12,345 bases of DNA from an uncultured Oscillospiraceae bacterium (GTDB lineage: Bacteria > Bacillota_A > Clostridia > Oscillospirales > Oscillospiraceae). A program made the position numbers and the translations under genes. The notes below the pieces were generated by a model. It did not search any database. It saw only the letters and a list, made by a program, of their open reading frames with translations, and had not been told where the DNA came from. Below, piece after piece: positions 1-5,514 of this stretch (positions are counted from its first letter, which is position 1; each line of letters opens with the position of its first letter). The stretch spans positions 1-12,345 of the forward strand of contig CAAEOU010000082.1 in assembly GCA_900757695.1 (NCBI GenBank), written 5' to 3'.

Positions 1-1862
1 CGGGGCATCGGCAGCTCCGGTAATGCAGCTGCCAGCCATGCAGTGTCCCGATTCCGAAAAGTAAGCAGCTGAGGTTCCTGGGCCAGGGCGGCGTTGAACA
101 CCTGATACTCGGCGATCAGTGCATCCCGGCGAACGGGATCCCCCAGCGCGGCTGCAATCTTATGGACTGCCTCGGGATAAACGCCATCCACAAGCGCCGC
201 CAACTCGGAGGGATAGCCGTTTTCCCGGGCCAAATCGGAACGATCCCGCTGCACATTCCACAGGCTGGAGGCAAGCTGTTCACGCTCGTGCGTGGGAGCT
301 TCCACTACCTCCAGATTCGTTGCAAAGCTGCCTTCCAGCAGCAGTTCTTCTATGCGCTGAGCAGCGGTTTCCCAGGAAATCAGGACGTGAGAATTTGCAT
401 ATCGGGCGGCCTTTCCGGCTGAAATCCGGATTCCTTCGTCCGCATACCAGGCGGAATACTGCACGCCGTCTGCCTCAATGCCATAGCCGCCGTGATACTG
501 CGTCCTGAGGAACGGAACCAGAACGGAAATAGGCTTGCCCTTGGAAAACTCGGAGACGATGTTCATTCGGCTGTCTGCGGTGTTGCTGCCAAAGCGCAGA
601 AACTGGTCGATAACTGCCTGCGGAACGGAAAAAGCGGAGGGCATTGCGCGCTCCGCTTCGTCGATTCTCCGTATTTGTTCTGCTTCACTGGGCGGAACGT
701 CCATCAGGTTCAGGAGGGAAAGCTGTTCCGACCCATCGAAATTCAGATGTAGATCAGCTCTGCCTGAATGATCTCCTCCGCCTGAGCTTTCAGGCTGTTC
801 ATATGCCGGACCCACCCCAGCTGATCCGTCTCCTTGTTCGGGGGCGGATTCTTCCTGAGCAGTTCGGTCATCAGCTGCTTCATCCGCTGGGTTGCGGTGC
901 GCTGGTCTTCCTGAAGATGCGGGAACAGCTGCTCGGTCAGGCATAGGTGGCTGTAAGTCAGCTCCCGGTGCTCCCGAAGAAACGCTCTCCGCATGCTCCC
1001 GTACCGGCCCAGGGGTTCCGACTGGCTCTGGCTCATTTGAAGGTTGGGGATCAGATAATCGCCCTGCTGTGTGTAGGTCAGTTCTGTCATGATAGTGGCT
1101 CCTTTCTCGCTCATAGGTACGAATGGCTGCTTCTATTTCCCGAAATACCTGCCCGGAGATGCTGCTGACTGCGGTACCCAGGGTATTGGCCGCTGCCTGG
1201 GTATTGAAATCAAAGATGCCCTGGAAGTCCGTGTAGGAAAAGAAGGCGTTGGGGGTGTCGGTGCATCGGGTATAGAGGGCATAGCGAATGCTGTTGGCTG
1301 CGGTCATCCGGAAGGTATCTCCCACGGCAGCGCTATCATACTGCGAAAGATAGCAATCCGCAAGGATGCCGATCAGCTCAGGCGCATTGCGCTCCCAATA
1401 GTCCCCGGCAAGAACCTCCGCAATCTCCGTGAGCTGCATCAGCAGCCCATCGGTACCGGCGACCCCAAAGGCGCGCTCCAGGGCGGCCATAACCGGGATG
1501 TGAAATTCATCCCGCATTTCCCACTGGGGCAGCGGGCGGGAATTCCGGCGAACACCGGTATCTGAAACATCAAAGACGTATCGGAGCCTTGGCGTGTCTC
1601 CATTGGAATCCAGCAGCGCAATTCCCTTGGAGCCACGCTTGATATAGCGGCCCATGGTGTTGTTCCACAGCCCATATTCTGCACAGGCGGTGGCGTCCGG
1701 GCGCTGCTTATAGATCATCAGCTGATCGGCAAAGGGATATTTGTAGAGCCGGGCCGCCATGGTGAGAAAGCCCGTCCAGGGCTCCCAGCCGCTGGTGATT
1801 TGCTCCGAGGCATCTTTCGCCATCCGGGCATAATACTCCATTTTTTCAGTTCGTTCTGGCAT
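1..1862 (-). CDS. N-terminal part of large LtrC/SNF2-type helicase-methylase of the ICE (partial)
   Basis: The frame is open from an ATG at 1862 through the left edge (620 codons visible; the C-terminal part lies outside). A GGAGG ribosome site lies just upstream, 17 nt after the TTRAP-like stop. Residues 8-255 match, from memory, the N-terminal domain of giant Clostridial ICE proteins that carry SNF2-type helicase and adenine methylase domains further on; marker stretches are WTGFLTMAARLYKYPFADQL, GRYIKRGSKGIALLD and YVFDVSDTG. Residues about 258-375 form a linker rich in Pro, Gly, Ala, Ser and Glu. From about 376 an ordered part resumes (RAMPSAFSVPQAVIDQFL, YHGGYGIEADGVQYSAWYAD). The helicase and methylase motifs would be downstream and cannot be seen, so activity is inferred from the family. 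Likely roles are DNA processing or protection during transfer. The linker DNA also encodes a TnpV-like protein in another frame. Confidence 0.78.
   Translation of the reverse strand, partial: MPERTEKMEYYARMAKDASEQITSGWEPWTGFLTMAARLYKYPFADQLMIYKQRPDATACAEYGLWNNTMGRYIKRGSKGIALLDSNGDTPRLRYVFDVSDTGVRRNSRPLPQWEMRDEFHIPVMAALERAFGVAGTDGLLMQLTEIAEVLAGDYWERNAPELIGILADCYLSQYDSAAVGDTFRMTAANSIRYALYTRCTDTPNAFFSYTDFQGIFDFNTQAAANTLGTAVSSISGQVFREIEAAIRTYERERSHYHDRTDLHTAGRLSDPQPSNEPEPVGTPGPVREHAESVSSGAPGADLQPPMPDRAAVPASSGRPAHRNPADEAADDRTAQEESAPEQGDGSAGVGPAYEQPESSGGGDHSGRADLHLNFDGSEQLSLLNLMDVPPSEAEQIRRIDEAERAMPSAFSVPQAVIDQFLRFGSNTADSRMNIVSEFSKGKPISVLVPFLRTQYHGGYGIEADGVQYSAWYADEGIRISAGKAARYANSHVLISWETAAQRIEELLLEGSFATNLEVVEAPTHEREQLASSLWNVQRDRSDLARENGYPSELAALVDGVYPEAVHKIAAALGDPVRRDALIAEYQVFNAALAQEPQLLTFRNRDTAWLAAALPELPMP
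743..1090 (-). CDS. tnpV: TnpV-family transposon-encoded protein, overprinted inside the helicase-methylase gene
   Basis: This is a 115-residue ORF with ATG at 1090 preceded by GAAAGGAG at a good distance. The start, MTELTYTQQGDYLIPNL, followed by LGRYGSMRRAFLREH and near the end HMNSLKAQAEEIIQAELIY, is the pattern I know for TnpV proteins of Firmicute transposons. Length is normal for the family. The function of TnpV is not established; the protein is small and helical, without membrane segments. The whole gene lies, shifted in frame, within the linker of the larger gene (codons about 258-373), and both frames are open over its full length while the third minus frame has about a dozen stops. 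Either it is still expressed from its own ribosome site, or its reading frame is a relic of a gene captured by the larger ORF. The intact start, ribosome site and family match favour a real product. Confidence 0.72.
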   Translation of the reverse strand: MTELTYTQQGDYLIPNLQMSQSQSEPLGRYGSMRRAFLREHRELTYSHLCLTEQLFPHLQEDQRTATQRMKQLMTELLRKNPPPNKETDQLGWVRHMNSLKAQAEEIIQAELIYI

Positions 1863-1879
1863 GATTTCCTCCTTCCGGT

Positions 1880-2092
1880 TCATGGAATCAGATTGAGATC
1901 ATCAAAGGCGGCGTCGGAGATGGATTGGAGCTTTCGGATTGTAGTCTCCATCAGGCAGCGCAGCTCCGTTTCGTCCGGCTCCAGTAGAGCCATGGTGCGC
2001 CGGATTCCGCGGATGGAGCCGCGGCGGGTCTCGGTGCCGTAGAGCAGGATCATCATCCGTTCGTCCTGGCTGAGGTTTATTCCAGTTCCCAT
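1880..2092 (-). CDS. TTRAP-like transposon-transfer assisting protein
   Basis: A 70-residue protein starting at ATG 2092, with a GAAAGGCGG-like ribosome site. The pattern MMILLYGTETRRGSIRGIRR, then ETELRCLMETTIRKLQSISD and a C-terminal FDDLNLIP, resembles the TTRAP family (transposon-transfer assisting protein), small helical proteins found next to the large helicase-methylase gene in Tn1549/CTn-type elements. The start overlaps the end of the YodL-like gene by 16 nt, and the stop is 17 nt before the helicase-methylase ATG, so it belongs to one operon with both. The family name implies a part in conjugative transfer; the biochemical role is unknown to me. Confidence 0.75.
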   Translation of the reverse strand: MGTGINLSQDERMMILLYGTETRRGSIRGIRRTMALLEPDETELRCLMETTIRKLQSISDAAFDDLNLIP

Positions 2093-2676
2093 GCGTCCGC
2101 CTTTCTATCGTTCCGCCGTGGAACCGTTTCGGTATTGCGCAGCTGTTCCAGCACGGAGGGCTTGTCCTCCAATGCTTTGGCCTGCTCCGATTTCCCGTTG
2201 TTGATGATGCCATCCAGCATCCCATAGTCATCTTCCAGATATAGTTCGGCGCAGCGGAGATATTCCTCTGGCTCGAGAAAATCAGGCAGCTCCTTGAAGC
2301 CGATGAAATCCACATAGTGACAGGACATCTGACCGTGGACTTTCATCAGCACAATGTCGCTGACGGAGAGGCTGCGGCCCGGATAATCCTGGGGCTGCTC
2401 CAGATTAAACTGCTGGAACAGTTGCTCCAGCATCCAGTTCATATCGCTGATTTTCGGAAGTATGCCGGTATAGACGGTTTCGTAGTGACAAAGCCGCGGC
2501 TGTTCGCCCAGCCTGCGCAGTGTATCGTAGGAGAGAAAGAGACGTTTGCGGTTCGCAGGTTCGGAGGGCATTTGGAGGATGGCATAGCTGTCCTCCGGGC
2601 TTCTGAGGAAGGAGAGCAGCCGGGCCTGTGCCTCGGTGATTTTGGTTTTGGTAGTTCGTTTTTCTGGATCGTTCAT
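2077..2676 (-). CDS. YodL/DUF4316-like ICE accessory protein
   Basis: A 199-residue protein. The ATG at 2676 is chosen because AGAAAGGAAA lies just upstream; an in-frame ATG at 2772 has no ribosome site and would add an unconvincing 32-residue front. Residues about 28-135 resemble the YodL-like domain (SLSVSDIVLMKVHGQMSCHY, VDFIGFKELPDFL). Residues 142-161 (AELYLEDDYGMLDGIINNG) match the conserved segment often labelled DUF4316 in ICE proteins. There is no signal peptide or membrane segment, so it is probably cytoplasmic. The C-terminal tail overlaps the next start by 16 nt, which suggests translational coupling. The function is not known; the consistent neighbourhood (VLP-type protein, TTRAP, helicase-methylase) places it in the DNA-handling half of the element. 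Confidence 0.7.
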   Translation of the reverse strand: MNDPEKRTTKTKITEAQARLLSFLRSPEDSYAILQMPSEPANRKRLFLSYDTLRRLGEQPRLCHYETVYTGILPKISDMNWMLEQLFQQFNLEQPQDYPGRSLSVSDIVLMKVHGQMSCHYVDFIGFKELPDFLEPEEYLRCAELYLEDDYGMLDGIINNGKSEQAKALEDKPSVLEQLRNTETVPRRNDRKADAWELE

Positions 2677-2796
2677 ATGGATTTTCCTTTCTGATGTCCG
2701 AAGATAAAAGTATGATTTTGCGGCTCCGGGTACTCTGGCACATAGGCATCCGATTTCCAGATGAAAAGTCATTGGAAATACAGCGCGATTGATGCC

Positions 2797-3186
2797 CTAT
2801 TTTCGGACACGGAGCCGCTGTTTTCGCTTGCTGATTCGGTCCTGCTTTGCCTTTACCTTCCTTGCACAGCTTCTACAATACTTTGCCCGTGACGATCTGG
2901 AACGGAAACGGGCACCGCAGACTGTGCAGCGCTTATCATCGGCGCGGGGCAGCAATTCCGCTTCCAGTGCGCGATCCAAAGGAAGTACGGCGGCACGGAA
3001 GTATTTGCAGTTTACGGACAGGGAGTGTGCCTGAATGCAGGGAACGTATTCGCCGTGATCCAGAAGCAGACAGTTGCCGCGATCCTTGTTGCAGCAGCGG
3101 TTTGTGAGCTTTCTTACCTTGCGGTACTGCTCCGGTGTGAGCTTTGGGAGGGTGCGGTAAATTCTTTTAACATTGGGAGACTTCAT
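2797..3186 (-). CDS. Cysteine-rich VLP domain protein
   Basis: A 129-residue basic protein. ATG 3186 is chosen because GGAG lies 5 nt upstream; the longer open frame to 3297 would read through the terminator hairpin. N-terminal part: LTPEQYRKVRKLTNRCC, then C39, C50 and C60 (GNCLLLDHGEYVPCIQ, SVNCKYFRAAVLP), which matches the Cys-rich VLP family of ICE proteins. C-terminal part: C87-x2-C90 and C104-x2-C107 form a likely zinc knuckle, followed by a Lys/Arg-rich tail (residues 109-129). This layout suggests nucleic-acid binding, but no activity is established. It sits at the head of the accessory operon, directly after the terminator of the HipA-like unit, and its start overlaps a short leader ORF. 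I see no promoter of its own. Confidence 0.75.
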   Translation of the reverse strand: MKSPNVKRIYRTLPKLTPEQYRKVRKLTNRCCNKDRGNCLLLDHGEYVPCIQAHSLSVNCKYFRAAVLPLDRALEAELLPRADDKRCTVCGARFRSRSSRAKYCRSCARKVKAKQDRISKRKQRLRVRK

Positions 3187-3214
3187 TGTTTCTCCGGTGG
3201 TTCTTTTGACACAT
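3167..3214 (-). CDS. 15-residue leader peptide candidate before the VLP gene
   Basis: An ATG at 3214 is preceded by a near-perfect AAGGAGG (3223-3229) at 8 nt and opens a 15-codon frame (MCQKNHRRNNEVSQC) that stops 17 nt past the VLP start. The ribosome site is stronger than that of the VLP gene itself. A likely role is to bring ribosomes to the VLP start (translational coupling). It may also be a remnant of the 5' end of the gene that stood here before the HipA-like unit was inserted. There is no evidence that the peptide itself has a function. Confidence 0.4.
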   Translation of the reverse strand: MCQKNHRRNNEVSQC

Positions 3215-3232
3215 GCGTTTGGCCTCCTTGGG

Positions 3233-3277
3233 AAAACAAAAAGGCACCATGTACAACGGTCTGTCATACATGGTGCC
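3233..3277 (-). terminator. Rho-independent terminator of the HipA-like gene
   Basis: The perfect inverted repeat GGCACCATGTA (3243-3253) / TACATGGTGCC (3267-3277) has a 13-nt loop. On the minus strand it is followed directly by TTTTTGTTTT (3242-3233). It lies about 30 nt after the HipA-like stop, so it is that gene's terminator. The T-run ends only 3 nt before the AAGGAGG of the leader ORF, which leaves no space for a promoter of the following genes. Confidence 0.9.
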
Positions 3278-3306
3278 AAGGTGATGATTAAATTCAATTA
3301 GCGGTA

Positions 3307-4395
3307 TTATTCCAGAATTCTTTCGGCCTGTGACCGGACGATTGCTCCCAATGCATCCAGTCGCGCCTGATCCGCCCGAATCTCCGAATGCTGCCGGAAG
3401 GAGAACTCCCGCAGCTCCTCCACATCTCTGCAAAGCTCCGGGGTCAGCATACCTCTTGCAGTTGCAACAAAATCAGTGCCGATCCGGGGCTTGCAGGTGC
3501 CGATGCACCATGGGAGATTTTCAAGCTGAGACTGATCCATATCGAACAGCAGGCTGCGGTTGTGGTCGAATACCGGGGCCATGCGCTGAATCTCCAGCGT
3601 TTGATTGTCCACCAGCACGCCGAAATTTCCAAGGTGCCGATCCACATTCAGAATCAGCGCGTCCAGCACGCACATTCTGCGGAACTCGTCTCCGAAGCCC
3701 AATTCCTCAAAGCGGCGCAGGATTCCGGAGATGCTCCGTTCCCGCTGGGGAAGCATATCATAAGCCTTGACCAGTCCCAACTGCTCGCTGGTGAACAGTC
3801 TGCATTTGCTGACCAGGCGGTCATGATAAAAGCCCAGGTCATAGCGTACAACCTCCGGACAGACCCGTTCTGCCACCTGAGTTGCAAGGAACTCCGACAG
3901 CGGCTCTACCTCGAAGGTGTCGCTGCCACATTTGTATAGAAAGATATCCTGCCCCTCCCGGACCCAGCACTTTGCAAAATACCCGTCCGTGCCGAACTCA
4001 GGCGATGTGGAGGAAAGGCTGGTTCCGCCGGGGCGACCATCAAAGGCGGCTGCCGACACCAGCTCATCAAAGGGGTTCCGGTAGAGAGATACGTCGGCCC
4101 AGCACAGGCCGGAATCTTCGGGCTTGACCCAGAAGGTGTCGTTTAAGGAAAGCGCATGGGTGATGTTTAGGAAGCCCTCCAGGTCGTTGCATCCATAGCG
4201 TTCCAGTAGCTCGGTAATGTGCTTCCTGTGCTTAGGTGCTTGCCGCCCACGGAGATAATCCGTCAGGTCGTAATAGCCGTAAGGCCGTTTCGGGGAATAC
4301 CATTCCAGCTCGCAGCATTCTACTTCATCAAATTCGTTTTTCTGCGCAGTGAATAAAAGCCACGGTGTGTCCTGATTCATCAGCAAGTACTGCAT
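3307..4395 (-). CDS. HipA-like Ser/Thr kinase-fold protein, stand-alone
   Basis: A 362-residue protein from ATG 4395, with AGAAGGGA upstream; a GTG at 4425 lacks a ribosome site. It has the kinase core of HipA-related proteins: SPEFGTDGYFAKCW (131-144) and FLYKCG (152-157), with K155 a candidate ATP-binding lysine; the catalytic loop LNVDRHLGNFGVL (249-261), with D252 and N257; and FDHNRSLL (276-283), with D277 as metal-binding candidate. HipA kinases phosphorylate proteins (glutamyl-tRNA synthetase in the E. coli case); the target here is unknown. No HipB-like antitoxin or DNA-binding partner gene is adjacent, so the usual two-gene toxin-antitoxin layout is missing. Its own extended -10 promoter and strong terminator make it a separate unit between the conjugation genes and the accessory operon, consistent with cargo. 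It may instead be a regulator of the element or a defence factor. Confidence 0.75.
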   Translation of the reverse strand: MQYLLMNQDTPWLLFTAQKNEFDEVECCELEWYSPKRPYGYYDLTDYLRGRQAPKHRKHITELLERYGCNDLEGFLNITHALSLNDTFWVKPEDSGLCWADVSLYRNPFDELVSAAAFDGRPGGTSLSSTSPEFGTDGYFAKCWVREGQDIFLYKCGSDTFEVEPLSEFLATQVAERVCPEVVRYDLGFYHDRLVSKCRLFTSEQLGLVKAYDMLPQRERSISGILRRFEELGFGDEFRRMCVLDALILNVDRHLGNFGVLVDNQTLEIQRMAPVFDHNRSLLFDMDQSQLENLPWCIGTCKPRIGTDFVATARGMLTPELCRDVEELREFSFRQHSEIRADQARLDALGAIVRSQAERILE

Positions 4396-4432
4396 TTTGG
4401 ATTCCCTTCTTTCATCTGATTTCACTATTTAC

Positions 4433-4461
4433 AGTTTATCATAGTCTGCGGCTCGATTCAA
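4433..4461 (-). promoter_or_regulatory. Sigma-A-type promoter of the HipA-like gene
   Basis: On the minus strand, TTGAAT (4456-4461), a 17-bp spacer and TAAACT (4433-4438) are seen, with TGA immediately before the -10 box (extended -10). The -10 ends 37 bp before the ATG at 4395. Spacing and extended element make it credible though neither hexamer is perfect. Confidence 0.65.
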
Positions 4462-4471
4462 GCAATCGGTG

Positions 4472-4494
4472 TGATCCTTCGCACAGAAGGATCA
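4472..4494. repeat. Perfect 9-bp inverted repeat between DUF4366 and HipA-like genes
   Basis: TGATCCTTC (4472-4480) and GAAGGATCA (4486-4494) flank a 5-nt loop. The hairpin lies just after the DUF4366 stop and just upstream of the HipA-like -35 box. No T-run follows on either strand, so it is not a standard terminator. It may be an operator for the HipA-like promoter or a 3'-end structure of the conjugation transcript. Confidence 0.55.
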
Positions 4495-4501
4495 TTGTCA
4501 A

Positions 4502-5278
4502 TTATTCGTCATCTTCCTCCACATCCTCTTCCGGGAACTCATACCCGCCGTGCATCTCATAATCCCCATCAGGGTCCGGGCGCACCTGCTGGGCGGCCTT
4601 TTTGCGCTTGAGCCGGGTCAGGGCAAAGCCAATCCCGCCGACAGCCACTGCGCCCAGAAGAATCAGGCTGGGCAGCACATTGGTTTTGGATGCGGCTTCC
4701 GGTTCCTCGGCGGCGGGCGTTACGGTGGGTTCCGGTTCTTCCGGCTCCGGCTCCACTTCCTTTATTTCCTCTGACTGATTCAGATATTCATTGGCGGTAT
4801 CTTCATCCATGAGAGAAAGCAGATCTGATTCATCCACCTGATTGAGGAAATGAACCGTATTGTTTCCGTCCACGTCACGGTCAATAATCAGGTAAAAGTA
4901 ATTGCCGGACTTTGTGACCAGGGTGATGAACTGCTTGCCCTCGCCGGTGGCAGTGCCGTAGTCATCAACCAAGGTCAGGTTGCCCTCGGGAGTCAGGCCA
5001 TTGTCCGCAGATTCTTCCGGAACCGCTTCCTCGGCGGCAACAGGTTCCGGCTCTGGTTCCACCTCGGGCTCCGGTGCAGATTCTTCGGCGGGTGTTTCCT
5101 CCAGTTCCAATTCTGCTTCAGGTTCCTCCTGCGGTTCCTCATTGATTCCTTCGGTTTCCACTGTTTCCTCGACCATGCTGCCATCCTCATCGGATAGGGC
5201 CGATACCGGGACAGCAAAGGCCCCGATACAGAGACTCAAACTCAGCATCAGGGCAGCAATTCGGGTTTTATACTTCAT
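4502..5278 (-). CDS. DUF4366 (CD1107-type) secreted, membrane-anchored ICE protein
   Basis: A 258-residue protein from ATG 5278, with AAGGAGGA upstream. Residues 1-28 are a signal peptide (Lys/Arg front, hydrophobic core, VSALS end). Residues 30-95 are very acidic Glu/Pro repeats. Residues about 98-165 hold the conserved core (LTLVDDYGTATGEGKQFITL, GNYFYLIIDRDVDGNNTVHF, a DUF4366 mark). After a second Glu/Pro stretch comes a membrane helix at 201-221 with an RLKRKK stop-transfer and an acidic cytoplasmic tail ending EEDDE. The topology is thus an extracellular, wall-spanning acidic domain anchored at the C-terminus. It overlaps DUF4315 by 11 nt and is the last gene of the conjugation core. 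The role is unknown; position and topology suggest a structural or surface part of the transfer apparatus. Confidence 0.85.
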   Translation of the reverse strand: MKYKTRIAALMLSLSLCIGAFAVPVSALSDEDGSMVEETVETEGINEEPQEEPEAELELEETPAEESAPEPEVEPEPEPVAAEEAVPEESADNGLTPEGNLTLVDDYGTATGEGKQFITLVTKSGNYFYLIIDRDVDGNNTVHFLNQVDESDLLSLMDEDTANEYLNQSEEIKEVEPEPEEPEPTVTPAAEEPEAASKTNVLPSLILLGAVAVGGIGFALTRLKRKKAAQQVRPDPDGDYEMHGGYEFPEEDVEEDDE

Positions 5279-5498
5279 GAGATTCGTCCTCCTTCGTGGG
5301 TACTTCTGCGGTGCGCTGATGCAGCAGCTCTGCCAGTGCCTCAGGCGTGAGGCTGACGCTCCGCACCAGGTCGCAGATTTGAAGGTTCTCTTCCTCCGTG
5401 ACCTTCTGCTCCAACGCTTCCGTCCGGGCAGCCCATTCGTCCCGCTTTTCCCGGGCCTTTTTCAGCTCCAGCCGGAGCCGGTCTAATTTGTTTGCCAT
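5268..5498 (-). CDS. DUF4315 small coiled-coil ICE protein
   Basis: A 76-residue protein. ATG 5498 is preceded by CGGAGGAA; the longer in-frame start at 5594 lies inside the NlpC/P60 gene without a ribosome site. Residues 1-38 (MANKLDRLRLELKKAREKRD onward) form a charged, heptad-like coiled coil. The part after that, ICDLVRSVSLTPEALAELLH, is the usual DUF4315 end. The start is 16 nt after the NlpC/P60 stop and the gene overlaps the DUF4366 gene by 11 nt, so the three genes are co-translated. The function is unknown; it is always found in this position in such elements as far as I recall. Confidence 0.82.
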   Translation of the reverse strand: MANKLDRLRLELKKAREKRDEWAARTEALEQKVTEEENLQICDLVRSVSLTPEALAELLHQRTAEVPTKEDESHEV

Positions 5499-5514
5499 TG
5501 TGATTCCTCCGTTC

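Noticed and set aside
2677..2772. 32-residue N-terminal extension of the YodL-like protein
   Set aside because: The upstream ATG has no ribosome site, while the ATG at 2676 has a good one and the extension looks unlike the rest of the protein.
2754..2778. Bulged ~10-bp hairpin between the VLP and YodL-like genes
   Set aside because: It is imperfect, has no T-run on the coding strand and is AT-rich; too weak to call a terminator or regulatory element.
3187..3297. Longer version of the VLP protein starting at 3297
   Set aside because: It would place the terminator hairpin and its T-run inside the coding region, and no ribosome site precedes that ATG; the start at 3186 matches the family front.
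4980..5197. Repetitive sequence in the DUF4366 gene
   Set aside because: The repeats simply encode Glu/Pro-rich spacer segments of the surface protein; there is no array structure or regular unit that suggests anything else.
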